Assembly (NCBI RefSeq): GCF_001428045.1 | Contig: NZ_LMSD01000043.1 | Span: 186,001-250,000, forward strand | Reading direction: 5' to 3' | Length of the DNA stretch: 64,000 nt | Source of the DNA: Paenibacillus sp. Soil750 | GTDB taxonomy: Bacteria; Bacillota; Bacilli; Paenibacillales; NBRC-103111 | Part shown: in pieces, positions 1-8,952 of the stretch | Position numbering within the stretch: the stretch's first letter is position 1 | How the letters are laid out: each line of letters starts with the position of its first letter | Position numbers and translations under genes: made by a program | Notes under the pieces: model-generated | Told to the model about the DNA's origin: nothing | Seen by the model: the letters and a program-made list of their open reading frames with translations, nothing else | Databases searched by the model: none

Positions 1-1
1 G

Positions 2-640
2 TATATTGTTTTCGCCATAACGGATGCACAGAACAAGTCCAAGAGTTGTACGGCTTTCATCGTGGAAAAAGGCATGGAAGGGCTTATTTTCGGAACAAAA
101 GAAAATAAACTCGGGATCCGCTCATCCACCACGATGGAGCTGAGGTTTGAAGACTGCAGGGTGCCAGCTGATAACCGGCTGGGCCCGGAAGGGGAAGGCT
201 TCCGCATCGCGATGCGAAGCTTAGATGGCGGGCGGATTGGCATTGCCGCGCAAGCAACGGGGATAGGGCAAGGGGCCCTAGATGCGCTCGTTGCTTATCA
301 GGAGCAATACGGCGTGCGCCGCAGCGAGCTGTTTGATGCTTCTTTTTCGGAGATGGCCACACACATCGAAGGCGCAAGACTACTGACCTATCAAGCTGCT
401 TGGCGTAAGAGCAAGGGGCTTTCGTATGGGAAGCAGGCTGCCATAGCGAAGCTTTTTGCCAGCGATATGGCTGTTAAGGTATGTTTACGTGCTGTCCAGC
501 TATGTGGTGTGTGGGGTTGCTTGAAGGAGTCAAAGGTAGAACGATATCTGCGAGATGCCAAAGTGACCCAAATTTATGAAGGGACGAATGAGATTCAGCG
601 TATTGTGATTTCGCGTTTGCTGCTTTCTGAAACCACGTAG
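2..640 (+). CDS. acyl-CoA dehydrogenase, C-terminal part (cut by window start)
   Basis: The reading frame is open from base 2, so the gene begins before the window; the GTG at 62 is internal. Visible are the end of the middle beta domain (TAFIVEKG, LGIRSS) and the C-terminal helical domain. The canonical YEGTNEIQR motif, whose first Glu is the catalytic base of the family, is present near the end. It oxidises an acyl-CoA to the 2-enoyl-CoA using FAD and electron-transfer flavoprotein. It lies 17 nt upstream of mmgD and heads the visible part of the mmg operon. A second acyl-CoA dehydrogenase with a less canonical motif lies at 4232-5371. Family certain, exact acyl substrate unknown. Confidence 0.93.
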   Translation, partial: YIVFAITDAQNKSKSCTAFIVEKGMEGLIFGTKENKLGIRSSTTMELRFEDCRVPADNRLGPEGEGFRIAMRSLDGGRIGIAAQATGIGQGALDALVAYQEQYGVRRSELFDASFSEMATHIEGARLLTYQAAWRKSKGLSYGKQAAIAKLFASDMAVKVCLRAVQLCGVWGCLKESKVERYLRDAKVTQIYEGTNEIQRIVISRLLLSETT

Positions 641-657
641 GAAGGGAGAGCGAAAAC

Positions 658-1809
658 ATGAGTGATCACTATTTGCCTGGACTTGAGCATGTGATAGCCA
701 GTGAGACCAGCATTTCATTTCTCGATGTGGAGAAGGAAGAAATTGTGATTCGAGGGTATGATCTGATGGAGCTTGCTGAGCAAATGACCTATTTGGATGT
801 AGTTGGACTGCTGTTAGAGGGTGAATTGCCGAATGAGACGAGGCGCCAAGCAATTGAATCACAGATTCAATCGGTCTATGGATTACCGCCAAATGTGCGT
901 GCGATGCTCCATTTGATGCCGGAACGGGCCGATATGATGGATGTGCTACGAACGAGCATTTCCGCGTTAGCGAGCTTTGATGACGAACTTGATGATCGAT
1001 CACCTGAGGCGAATGGACGTAAAGCGATACGTTTATTGGCCAAAGTGCCACAAATAGTCGCGTATGGCTATCGGGCTATCACGAAGCAGCCGCTCATCGA
1101 ACCTGATCCTAAATTGTCGTATTCAGCTAATTTTCTGTACATGATTACAGGAACGATTCCGTCTCCGATGGAGGTGGCGATCTATGATCAATCGCTGATT
1201 GTGTACAGTGAGCATGAATTGCCGAATTCGACTTTTGCGGCGCGCGTCATCGCCTCCACGCAGTCTGATATTTATGGTGCGCTTGTTGGCGCGGTTGCTT
1301 CACTGAAAGGTACGCTGCACGGGGGAGCGAATGAAGCGGTCATGCACATGCTGCTTGAAGCGGGTTCAGAAGATGATTTGGAGGCGTTGATTCGTTCTAA
1401 GCTTGCACGAAAGGAGCGCATTATGGGCTTCGGACACCGCGTGTATATGCGAAAACCGGATCCACGTGCGCTGTTGATGAAGGAGGCACTGGCGAAGCTC
1501 GCGCCCGCTTGTAACCAACAGGAGCTATACGACATGTGCGTACGTGGGGAAAATGTGATGCGAACTGAGAAAGGGCTGCATCCCAATTTGGATTACTATG
1601 CCGCGCCAGTCTATTACTTGCTTGGCATTCCAATTGAGCTGTTTACACCTGTTTTCCTTGCAGCGCGCACGGTTGGCATTAGTGCACATGTGATGGAGCA
1701 GCATGCGAACAATCGCCTCTTCCGACCACGTGTTCGTTATACGGGCGCGCGAGATTTACATCCACCTCAAGGGGATATTCTTTCAGAAAGTGAGGACGAG
1801 ATCGTATGA
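658..1809 (+). CDS. mmgD: 2-methylcitrate synthase / citrate synthase family
   Basis: A protein of 383 residues with the citrate synthase fold. It condenses propionyl-CoA (or acetyl-CoA) with oxaloacetate. The motifs GTLHGGANEAVM and GFGHRVYMRKPDPRA hold the two catalytic histidines, and the C-terminal RPRVRYTG segment is typical. The assignment to methylcitrate rather than citrate rests on the neighbours: mmgE overlaps by 4 nt (ATGA) and a methylisocitrate lyase gene follows, as in the Bacillus mmg operon. The start at 658 has a GAAGGGAGAG ribosome site. Some members of this clade accept both acyl-CoAs. Confidence 0.93.
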   Translation: MSDHYLPGLEHVIASETSISFLDVEKEEIVIRGYDLMELAEQMTYLDVVGLLLEGELPNETRRQAIESQIQSVYGLPPNVRAMLHLMPERADMMDVLRTSISALASFDDELDDRSPEANGRKAIRLLAKVPQIVAYGYRAITKQPLIEPDPKLSYSANFLYMITGTIPSPMEVAIYDQSLIVYSEHELPNSTFAARVIASTQSDIYGALVGAVASLKGTLHGGANEAVMHMLLEAGSEDDLEALIRSKLARKERIMGFGHRVYMRKPDPRALLMKEALAKLAPACNQQELYDMCVRGENVMRTEKGLHPNLDYYAAPVYYLLGIPIELFTPVFLAARTVGISAHVMEQHANNRLFRPRVRYTGARDLHPPQGDILSESEDEIV

Positions 1810-3254
1810 GTACGTCTAAAGAACCTGTTCAGAGGGAGATGATTTTTGACCCACTCATTGTAGAGATTGCTGACTATGCTTTACATGCCGAGATTGAGAG
1901 TGAGGAAGCGTATCAGATTGCTCATCATGTCCTCATGGACTCGCTAGGAACAGGCTTGCTAGCGCTGCGTTTTCCGGCATGTACGAAACATCTCGGTCCG
2001 ATTGTTCCAGGTGCAGAGGTGATCGGCGGCGCTCGAGTACCTGGTACTCGATTCGAATTGGATCCCGTTCAAGCGGCTTACAATATCGGTTGTATGATTC
2101 GGTGGCTCGATTATAACGATACGTGGCTAGCGGCAGAATGGGGGCATCCATCCGACAACTTAGGCAGTATCCTTGCAATTGCCGACTATGTGAGTCGGAA
2201 ACGTATGGCCGAGGGGCAAGCACCTTTTATGATGAAAGATATCTTAACAATGGCGATCAAAGCGCATGAAATCCAAGGTGTGCTCGCGCTGGAAAATAGT
2301 TTGAACGCAGTAGGCTTGGATCACGTGCATCTGGTGAAAATCGCCTCTACCGCAGTGGCTGCCGTTATGCTGGGAGGGACGAAAGAAGAGGTTTGCAACG
2401 CCGTCTCCAATGCTTGGATTGATGGAGCGAGTTTACGCACATATCGGCACGCGCCGAATACTGGTTCTAGGAAATCTTGGGCAGCGGGAGATGCCACTAG
2501 CCGAGCTGTTCGTTTGGCTTTGATGGCGGTCGGAGGTGAGATGGGGTACGCATCTGCGTTGACAGCGCCGAACTGGGGATTTCAGGATGTGCTTTTCGAA
2601 GGAAAGACGCTTACCTTAGCTAGACCCTTGAGTAGTTATGTGATGGAACATATTTTGTTCAAAATTTCATTTCCAGCCGAGTTTCACGCGCAAACCGCTG
2701 TTGAATGTGCGCTTACGCTTCATGATCTTGTTAAAGACCGATTAAGTGACATAACTAAAGTTATGTTAACAACTCATAAATCAGCGCTTCGCATTATTGA
2801 TAAAAAAGGACCTTTACACAATCCGGCTGATCGTGATCATTGCTTGCAGTACATGGTTGCTATCGGACTTTTGTATGGTACGTTAACTGCGGAGCATTAT
2901 GAAGATGATGTCGCTGCTGATCCGCGTATTGATGCACTTCGGGAACGCATGGTTGTTGTCGAGAATGAGCAGTACAGCAAGGATTATCTGGATCCAGATA
3001 AGCGATCTATCGCGAATAGCATTCAAATTTATTTTAAGGATGGAACATCGACGGGAAAAATCGTTTGTGAGTATCCCATCGGACACCGGAAACGGCGGGC
3101 TGAGGGACTGCCAAAAGTGATCGATAAGTTCAAAGCGAATGTGCAAACGCGGTTTCCAAGGAAGCAAACAGAAGAGATCATGAAGCTGTCATTCGATTAC
3201 GAGAAGCTAATTCAGACACCTGTGCCTGCGTATATGTCGCTTTTCGTCATTTAA
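1806..3254 (+). CDS. mmgE: 2-methylcitrate dehydratase (MmgE/PrpD family)
   Basis: A protein of 482 residues, the usual length for the MmgE/PrpD family, which dehydrates 2-methylcitrate to 2-methyl-cis-aconitate (and may rehydrate it). Family segments visible are the N-terminal all-helical region with MDSLGTGLLALRF, the WLDYNDTWLAAEWGHPSDN stretch near residue 100, and the GDATSRAVRLAL region. The start codon overlaps the mmgD stop (ATGA), indicating translational coupling. The next gene starts about 40 nt downstream. It acts in the cytoplasm between methylcitrate synthase and methylisocitrate lyase. Confidence 0.94.
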   Translation: MSTSKEPVQREMIFDPLIVEIADYALHAEIESEEAYQIAHHVLMDSLGTGLLALRFPACTKHLGPIVPGAEVIGGARVPGTRFELDPVQAAYNIGCMIRWLDYNDTWLAAEWGHPSDNLGSILAIADYVSRKRMAEGQAPFMMKDILTMAIKAHEIQGVLALENSLNAVGLDHVHLVKIASTAVAAVMLGGTKEEVCNAVSNAWIDGASLRTYRHAPNTGSRKSWAAGDATSRAVRLALMAVGGEMGYASALTAPNWGFQDVLFEGKTLTLARPLSSYVMEHILFKISFPAEFHAQTAVECALTLHDLVKDRLSDITKVMLTTHKSALRIIDKKGPLHNPADRDHCLQYMVAIGLLYGTLTAEHYEDDVAADPRIDALRERMVVVENEQYSKDYLDPDKRSIANSIQIYFKDGTSTGKIVCEYPIGHRKRRAEGLPKVIDKFKANVQTRFPRKQTEEIMKLSFDYEKLIQTPVPAYMSLFVI

Positions 3255-3292
3255 TTGGTTAACAGATCGGCTGAATGAGGCAGGAGGTTACT

Positions 3293-4201
3293 ATGTCATG
3301 GTTGATTGAGGAGGAGCCGAGTCAAGAACAGTTAGCTGCGAGGTGGCGTCGTTTCATTGAAGCGGGTCCTATTGTCCAAATCATTGGCACGCACGATGGC
3401 ATGGCAGCTAGAATCGCCAAACAAACAGGGTTTGGCGCCATTTACTTATCAGGTGCCGCTTATACGGCCAGTAGAGGATTGCCTGATTTGGGACTTATTT
3501 ATTCCAACGAGGTTGCAGAGCGAGCCAGGGAGCTCGTTCGAGCATCGGGACTTCCGTTATTGGTCGATATCGATACGGGATATGGCGGCATCTTGAATGT
3601 CGCGCGGACCGCGAAGGAGATGGTGGAGGCGAAAGTTGCCGCTGTGCAAATCGAAGATCAGGATATGCCGAAGAAATGCGGACATTTGAGTGGTAAGAAG
3701 CTCATTTCCACCGAGGAAATGTGTCAAAAAATCCGCACGCTCAAAGCCGTTAGCCCGACGCTGTATATTGTTGCACGGACAGATGCGAAAGGAGTAGAAG
3801 GCATGGCGGAAGCCATCAACCGTGCGAAGCACTATCTCGCCGCTGGAGCGGATGCTATTTTTCCAGAAGCACTCGAGAGTGAGGAGGACTTTCAGTATTT
3901 TCAAAAGGAAGTAGATGGACCTCTTCTGGCCAATATGACCGAATTTGGACGTACGCCATACTATACGGCAGCACAATTTGAAAGTTGGGGCTTCCGTATG
4001 GTTCTCTATCCGGTTACGTCGTTACGTGTTGCTGCTAAAGCGTATGAGCGGGTATTTGAGGAGATTCGTCAGCAAGGGACACAGATGGGCTTGCTAGATA
4101 ACATGCAAACACGCAGCGAGTTATATAAAGCGATTCGCTATGAAGATTATGAGGCCTTGGATGGTTCTATTGCACGATCAACATGGGAGGAAAAGAGCTA
4201 G
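3293..4201 (+). CDS. prpB: methylisocitrate lyase
   Basis: An isocitrate lyase/PEP mutase superfamily protein of 302 residues. The catalytic signature KKCGHLSGKKL, the metal-binding DIDTGYG and the IEDQ segment are all present. It splits 2-methylisocitrate into pyruvate and succinate, the last step of the methylcitrate cycle; the Bacillus equivalent is yqiQ/mmgF. The start chosen is the ATG at 3293, which follows AGGAGG at 3282-3287 with 5 nt spacing. An in-frame ATG at 3275 lies upstream of that site and has none of its own. It is third in the mmgD-mmgE-prpB run. Confidence 0.94.
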   Translation: MSWLIEEEPSQEQLAARWRRFIEAGPIVQIIGTHDGMAARIAKQTGFGAIYLSGAAYTASRGLPDLGLIYSNEVAERARELVRASGLPLLVDIDTGYGGILNVARTAKEMVEAKVAAVQIEDQDMPKKCGHLSGKKLISTEEMCQKIRTLKAVSPTLYIVARTDAKGVEGMAEAINRAKHYLAAGADAIFPEALESEEDFQYFQKEVDGPLLANMTEFGRTPYYTAAQFESWGFRMVLYPVTSLRVAAKAYERVFEEIRQQGTQMGLLDNMQTRSELYKAIRYEDYEALDGSIARSTWEEKS

Positions 4202-4231
4202 AAGTGCAAGCGGCTTGAGGGAGGGCTCCAC

Positions 4232-5371
4232 ATGGATTATAGCCTTTCAGAGGAATTGGAAATGATTCGCACGATGGTACGCGATTTTGCATCAGAGGAG
4301 GTTGCCCCGACGGCGGCGCTTCGAGATGAAGAAGAACGGTTTGATCATCATCTATTCGAAATGATGGGGGAGCTTGGTTTAACTGGGATTCTAGTACCTG
4401 AGTTATATGGCGGACTTGGCTCAGATGCTTTGACGAATTGCTTGGTATTGGAGGAGTTAGCTCGTGCTTGCGCATCGACAGGGTATACGCTTTTCGTACA
4501 CAGCGGGTTAGCGTGTGCGGCAATCTCGATGTTTGGCTCAGCGGAACAGAAGAAGTTGTTTCTGGTTCCGATGGGAAATGGTCAAAAGCTAGGGGCTTAT
4601 GCTTGGTCTGAACATGCGCAAACAGCGAAGGCTTCTGGCGTTGTCCTGCACACAAAAGCGTTGCGTGATGGGGACGATTACGTGCTGCAGGGCACGAATT
4701 TCTTCGTCTCAAATGCGGAGGAAGCGGATGTATATGTGGTTTTTGCATCGACTGGAAATGATTCTACGTCGCACGAGAGTAGTGCATTTATCATTGAGAA
4801 GGGCACACCGGGATTTATTTTAAGTAAAAAGGAAAGAAAACTCGGACTACGTGGCTCACCTAGCCTATCTATTGAACTGGTTGATTGCCGAATTCCAGTG
4901 GCGAATCGGCTTGGTGAGGAAGGGGAAGGCGATCGGATTGCGTTGCAGTCGCTGGAATCTGCATGCAGCGGCATCGCTGCACTGGCGGTAGGGCTTGCAC
5001 AAGCAGCGATGGATGTGTCAATCGGCTATGCAAAGACGCGTAAGCAATTCGGTAAGCCGATTGCGCAGCAGCAAGCTATCGCATTCAAGCTAGCGAATAT
5101 GGCTACGCAAATTGAAGCTGCGAGACTGCTCACGTACCAAGCCGCATGGCGTGAGAGCCAGGGTGGAGTTGGTGCTGCGTATGTCAATCTATTTGCTGGG
5201 GATACGGCGATGGCCGTTGCGATTGAAGCAGTTCAAATCCACGGTGGCTATGGATATACGAAAGCTTTCCCCGTTGAACGGTATATGCGAGATGCGAAAA
5301 TGCTCCAAATGGTTGAAGCAACAATGGATGAGCAGCGGAGAGCGATTGCACGTTTAGTTAAGAGGACGTGA
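4232..5371 (+). CDS. mmgC: acyl-CoA dehydrogenase
   Basis: A full-length acyl-CoA dehydrogenase of 379 residues with N-terminal helical, middle beta and C-terminal helical domains. YAWSEHAQTA corresponds to the FAD/substrate region and KTRKQFGKPIAQ to the C-terminal signature. The catalytic-base region reads VEATMDEQR where most relatives have YEGTxEIQR. The Glu is kept, but the preceding Tyr and the following Gly are replaced. It sits between prpB and the thiolase and overlaps the longest thiolase reading frame. It probably carries the first oxidation step of short or branched acyl-CoA breakdown. Confidence 0.93.
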   Translation: MDYSLSEELEMIRTMVRDFASEEVAPTAALRDEEERFDHHLFEMMGELGLTGILVPELYGGLGSDALTNCLVLEELARACASTGYTLFVHSGLACAAISMFGSAEQKKLFLVPMGNGQKLGAYAWSEHAQTAKASGVVLHTKALRDGDDYVLQGTNFFVSNAEEADVYVVFASTGNDSTSHESSAFIIEKGTPGFILSKKERKLGLRGSPSLSIELVDCRIPVANRLGEEGEGDRIALQSLESACSGIAALAVGLAQAAMDVSIGYAKTRKQFGKPIAQQQAIAFKLANMATQIEAARLLTYQAAWRESQGGVGAAYVNLFAGDTAMAVAIEAVQIHGGYGYTKAFPVERYMRDAKMLQMVEATMDEQRRAIARLVKRT

Positions 5372-5394
5372 GCGTGGACTGGAGGGCGAGGTGT

Positions 5395-6561
5395 ATGCGA
5401 GAAAGCGTCATTGTTGGCGGTGCGAGAACCCCGTTTGGTAAGTTTGGCGGTGCGTTGAAGGATGTCCCAGCTGTCGAGCTGGGGGGAATCGTCATCAAGG
5501 AAGCCATACGACGCGCGTCTCTGGATCCTTCATTGATCGAAGAAGTCATAATGGGCATGGTACTGCAAGGGGGGGCAGGACAAATTCCTTCGCGTCAAGC
5601 GGCTCGCAGGGCGGGACTGGCGTGGAGTGTGACGTCGGAGACAATCAACAAAGTGTGTGCTTCAGGGCTGCGCAGTGTGACCATGGCTGACCAAATCATC
5701 CGCGCAGGAGATGCATCGCTACTTGTGGCAGGCGGCATGGAAAGCATGAGCAATGCGCCATATTTGGCGACGCATGCGCGTTGGGGCGCACGGATGGGCG
5801 AACAGCGACTGATCGACCTGATGATTCATGATGGTCTGACATGTCCATTCGAACGCGTGCATATGGTGCTTCATGGCAGTCGCATTGCTGCTGAATACAA
5901 GATTGGACGTCAGGAGCAGGACGAGTGGGCTTTACGCAGTCATCAATTAGCTTTGCAGGCGATGTCCAATGGTTTCAGTGCAGAGGAAATCGTACCTGTC
6001 CAAATTGGAGCAAATGTTGTGAATCGTGATGAGGGACCGCGTGTGGATACGAGCTTAGCTAAGCTTGCCGGATTAGTCCCTGTATTCGATAAGCAAGGCA
6101 GCATTACGGCTGGAAATGCACCAGGTGTGAATGATGGTGCAGCAGCTTTGGTCGTTATGGCGAGAGAAGCTGCTTTAGAACAGGGCGTAATTCCACTCGC
6201 TACGATACTTGGCCATACCAGTGTAGGCGAGCGAGCACCCTATATCGCGACGACACCTGCATTGGCGATTCGGAAACTGCTGCAGCAAACGGGTGTGACG
6301 TTGGATCAAATTGATCGATTCGAGGTGAATGAGGCTTTTGCCGCTGTCGTGCTCACATGCGAGCGTTTGCTAGGGTGGAATTCGCAGCGCGTTAACGTTA
6401 ATGGCGGTGCCATTGCACTCGGTCATCCTATTGGCGCGAGCGGAACACGGATCATTCTCACTTTAATCCATGAGCTTCGCAGAATGGGCGGTGGCTATGG
6501 GATTGCTGCGATCTGCAGCGGTACGGCGCAAGGTGATGCGATCTTGCTTCGTGTGGAATAG
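5395..6561 (+). CDS. mmgA: acetyl-CoA C-acetyltransferase (thiolase)
   Basis: A thiolase of 388 residues. The nucleophilic Cys is in NKVCASGLRS, the GHPIGASG motif carries the catalytic His, and the second Cys is in ICSGTAQGD, a slightly unusual form of the common CxGGGxG. It performs the last beta-oxidation step, or the reverse condensation of two acetyl-CoA. The start is placed at ATG 5395 because GGAGGG at 5381-5386 is well spaced and because thiolases begin MRExVIV. The longer frame from GTG 5368 would overlap mmgC by 4 nt. Confidence 0.94.
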   Translation: MRESVIVGGARTPFGKFGGALKDVPAVELGGIVIKEAIRRASLDPSLIEEVIMGMVLQGGAGQIPSRQAARRAGLAWSVTSETINKVCASGLRSVTMADQIIRAGDASLLVAGGMESMSNAPYLATHARWGARMGEQRLIDLMIHDGLTCPFERVHMVLHGSRIAAEYKIGRQEQDEWALRSHQLALQAMSNGFSAEEIVPVQIGANVVNRDEGPRVDTSLAKLAGLVPVFDKQGSITAGNAPGVNDGAAALVVMAREAALEQGVIPLATILGHTSVGERAPYIATTPALAIRKLLQQTGVTLDQIDRFEVNEAFAAVVLTCERLLGWNSQRVNVNGGAIALGHPIGASGTRIILTLIHELRRMGGGYGIAAICSGTAQGDAILLRVE

Positions 6562-6620
6562 CCGGAAATTCTATTCGGTTATGATAGTTCGGTTCAATGA
6601 AGCAGTAGGAGCGATGAACG

Positions 6621-7475
6621 ATGTCTATACAAACCATCATGGTAATTGGGGCTGGGCAGATGGGAAGCGGCATTGCGCAAGTGGCCGCCTCTGCAGACCG
6701 CAAGGTACTTTGGCATGATCTATCTATGCCTTTGATCGATAAGGGCATGTTGGTCATTAGCAACCAATTAGATCGGAATGTTGCGAAAGGGAGGTTAACG
6801 GAGGAAGCGAAAGTAAGCATTCTTAGCCGCATTCAACCGACGGGAGACATTGAAGAGGCTGCGCAGGTGGATCTGGTAATCGAGGCCATATCTGAGAATA
6901 TGGCTTGGAAAACAGCTCTTTTTCAGAAGTTAGATGGGATCTGTCCGCCTCAGGTGATTATGGCAACGAATACGTCATCGTTGCCGATTACAGAGATTGC
7001 TGCGGCGACAACACGTCCTTCGCAACTTATTGGGATGCATTTCATGAACCCGGTTCCCGTGATGCCGCTGATAGAAATTATTCGAGGTCTCGAAACGTCC
7101 CAGATTGTATTCGATGCTATCTTTCAGCTTAGTAAGGAACTTGGTAAAACACCTGTTGAGGTGCAGGATTTTCCAGGATTCGTTTCGAATCGTATTCTTA
7201 TGCCGATGATTAATGAAGCCATTTTTACGGTATATGAAGGTGTAGCAACGGTCGAGGCTGTAGATACGGTGATGAAGCTCGGGATGAACCATCCGATGGG
7301 ACCGCTGGAGCTCGCTGATTTCATTGGGTTGGACACATGTTTATCGATCATGGAAATTCTCCACGAAGGGTTTAAGGATTCCAAATATCGACCTTGTCCG
7401 CTCCTCAGGAAATATGTGAAGGCGGGGCGTCTTGGACGTAAGTCAGGGCAAGGATTTTATACGTATTCAACTTAA
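6621..7475 (+). CDS. mmgB: 3-hydroxybutyryl-CoA dehydrogenase
   Basis: A protein of 284 residues with an N-terminal NAD-binding Rossmann fold (GAGQMGSGIAQ at residues 8-18). The C-terminal 3-hydroxyacyl-CoA dehydrogenase domain has the signature HFMNPVPVMPL, which includes the catalytic His, and FPGFVSNRI. It interconverts 3-hydroxybutyryl-CoA and acetoacetyl-CoA, the step before the thiolase. It is the last gene of the mmg operon and is followed by a terminator hairpin at 7489. The start has AGGAGC about 8 nt upstream. Confidence 0.95.
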   Translation: MSIQTIMVIGAGQMGSGIAQVAASADRKVLWHDLSMPLIDKGMLVISNQLDRNVAKGRLTEEAKVSILSRIQPTGDIEEAAQVDLVIEAISENMAWKTALFQKLDGICPPQVIMATNTSSLPITEIAAATTRPSQLIGMHFMNPVPVMPLIEIIRGLETSQIVFDAIFQLSKELGKTPVEVQDFPGFVSNRILMPMINEAIFTVYEGVATVEAVDTVMKLGMNHPMGPLELADFIGLDTCLSIMEILHEGFKDSKYRPCPLLRKYVKAGRLGRKSGQGFYTYST

Positions 7476-7488
7476 GCGGTAAGCTATG

Positions 7489-7516
7489 CAGTCACTCTTT
7501 TGAGGGGCTGTTTTTT
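7489..7516 (+). terminator. intrinsic terminator of the mmg operon
   Basis: A 9-bp imperfect stem (7489-7497 with 7502-7510, one mismatch and one G-U) with a four-T loop, followed by six T. It lies 13 nt after the mmgB stop. Confidence 0.75.
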
Positions 7517-7602
7517 GTTTCAGCAGGTAATTTCAAGGGATGGATGGAATTGATAAGAAGCGAATAACACTAAACTGTGCTCTGAAAGGATGGAAGTGTA
7601 AG

Positions 7603-8028
7603 ATGGAAAATACGTGCTTAGGCTGCCAGCTAGCGAACGGAGAAGTTCAAGCTCATGTAGTATACGAGAATGAGTGGTTGACCTGTCTTTTAGATATCGC
7701 TCCGTTAAATGAAGGACATGTTCTATTGCTTCCTAAGCGTCATGTGGCTGAATTGGAGCAAATGGATGAAGAGACATCAACAGCCATGCTGAAAGCGGTG
7801 ATGAAAATATCACGCGTGATTAAGACACTCTATCAACCAGATGGCATTACGGTTCTTCAAAATGGTGGTACATTCAATGATTTAGGCCATGTGCATGTGC
7901 ACGTTTTCCCGAGATATGTAGGGGACGGCTTTGGTTGGTTGGAGCCGGAGGATCGAAATGACAATAGAAATCGATTGGCTGAAACGAGAATGTGTATAGT
8001 TAATGCCATTAATGATTTAGGTAATTAA
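7603..8028 (+). CDS. HIT family protein (histidine-triad nucleotide hydrolase)
   Basis: A protein of 141 residues with the histidine triad GHVHVHVFPRY near residue 100 and the N-terminal CLGCQLANGE, typical of Hit-like proteins. Members hydrolyse nucleoside phosphoramidates or dinucleoside polyphosphates; the substrate cannot be read here. The start at ATG 7603 is preferred: purine-rich AAAGGA and GGAAG precede it, and the family begins at the Cys-x-x-Cys region. A longer frame opens at 7540. It is separated from the mmg operon by a terminator. A second HIT gene lies at 18393. Confidence 0.88.
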   Translation: MENTCLGCQLANGEVQAHVVYENEWLTCLLDIAPLNEGHVLLLPKRHVAELEQMDEETSTAMLKAVMKISRVIKTLYQPDGITVLQNGGTFNDLGHVHVHVFPRYVGDGFGWLEPEDRNDNRNRLAETRMCIVNAINDLGN

Positions 8029-8151
8029 ATATAAAAAGTTGGCATCTAACAACATACGTGATAAACTGCTAGGTGCGACACTGCAGCGAAATGCTCTGAT
8101 TAAGATGGAATCGGCAGATTACGCTGGTGTCCAATAAAGGAGGCAAGCTCT

Positions 8152-8550
8152 GTGAAATTTCGTGCTGTATCGCAAGATACCAAGATGAACTATATGTTAT
8201 GGAGTATAAAGAATGAAATCAGGAAAGAGAATAAGTACTTAGCATCCTTACCCTTCGATCCTTCGCCAATCATTGGCGTTGTGAAGTATCATCTGGATCA
8301 GTGGGATCCGATTCAACTGCTGGAGGATGGTAGTCAAGACGATGAATACGATGGTGAGGCTCGCAGCGTTACCATTTATATAATTAAGCATATGGAAGAG
8401 ATAAGTGTTGCCGGGTTGGGACAAGAGATCCAACGAATATTCAGAAGATCCTTTCTGGATGAATTTCAGTCAGATGAGGATACTTTTGAAATTGCAATTG
8501 GCATACTGCGTGATTTGACTAATGGAAATGAGGATGTTTCAAGTGAGTGA
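8152..8550 (+). CDS. DUF1871-like protein
   Basis: A protein of 132 residues starting at GTG 8152, with AAAGGAGG at 8137-8143 as ribosome site. The pattern of a WDPIQLL segment, an acidic DEYDGEAR stretch and a helical C-terminus with RRSFLDEF and an EIAIGIL helix resembles DUF1871 proteins, which are small acidic proteins of unknown role in Bacillales. The end overlaps the next small reading frame by about 29 nt. No catalytic residues can be proposed. Confidence 0.65.
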   Translation: MKFRAVSQDTKMNYMLWSIKNEIRKENKYLASLPFDPSPIIGVVKYHLDQWDPIQLLEDGSQDDEYDGEARSVTIYIIKHMEEISVAGLGQEIQRIFRRSFLDEFQSDEDTFEIAIGILRDLTNGNEDVSSE

Positions 8551-8803
8551 AATGGTCGGGAAGTACTGTGCGAAGTTTTTTGGTAAAACAGGTGTTATTC
8601 TTGAAATTGGTGTTGTGAAAAAGGTAGCGAGTCGTACCATTCATGTGGATTGGGGCACGAAAACGTGGGTGTACCAGAATCGTGATTTCAATTGGACACC
8701 ACTGACAAAGGAAGAGTTCGAGGTCAAATACAAAAAGCCGAAATTCTCAGACGCAGCGCTGGTGCGTGCCGCAGAATTAGGCCTCAAAATTACGTATAAT
8801 TAA
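8522..8803 (+). CDS. small hypothetical protein
   Basis: A frame of up to 93 residues that is not recognised. The middle has an SH3-like beta pattern (VVKKVASRTIHVDWG, then KTWVYQNRDF), and a short helix closes the protein. The start is uncertain: ATG at 8522, 8528, 8534 and 8552 and GTG 8543 are all in frame, and the GAGG at 8530-8533 best suits GTG 8543. It overlaps the end of the DUF1871-like gene, so the two are probably co-expressed. A terminator follows directly, which supports this being a real gene. Confidence 0.6.
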   Translation: MEMRMFQVSEMVGKYCAKFFGKTGVILEIGVVKKVASRTIHVDWGTKTWVYQNRDFNWTPLTKEEFEVKYKKPKFSDAALVRAAELGLKITYN

Positions 8804-8807
8804 GTTG

Positions 8808-8832
8808 CGGCTGCCTTGAGGCGGCCGTTTTT
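8808..8832 (+). terminator. intrinsic terminator
   Basis: An 8-bp GC-rich stem (8808-8815 with 8820-8827, one G-U), loop TTGA, then five T. Confidence 0.85.
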
Positions 8833-8952
8833 CTATTAGCTGAGGGCAGCTTGCCTAACTCGGAAAGATTGAATTTACTTATTTTATACAAATAAAGAGC
8901 CATTCAGCATGATAAAATAGGAGTATGGGATGAACTACAGAGGGGTGTCGCT

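Noticed and set aside
530..1051. Minus-strand frame of 173 residues over mmgD
   Set aside because: Shadow of a well-supported gene, rich in His, Ser and Pro, with no ribosome site.
8039..8136. Short TTG-start frame of 32 codons ending before the DUF1871-like gene
   Set aside because: The reading ending KMESADYAGVQ looks gene-like, but it lacks a ribosome site and recognisable similarity; it could be a gene remnant but cannot be supported.
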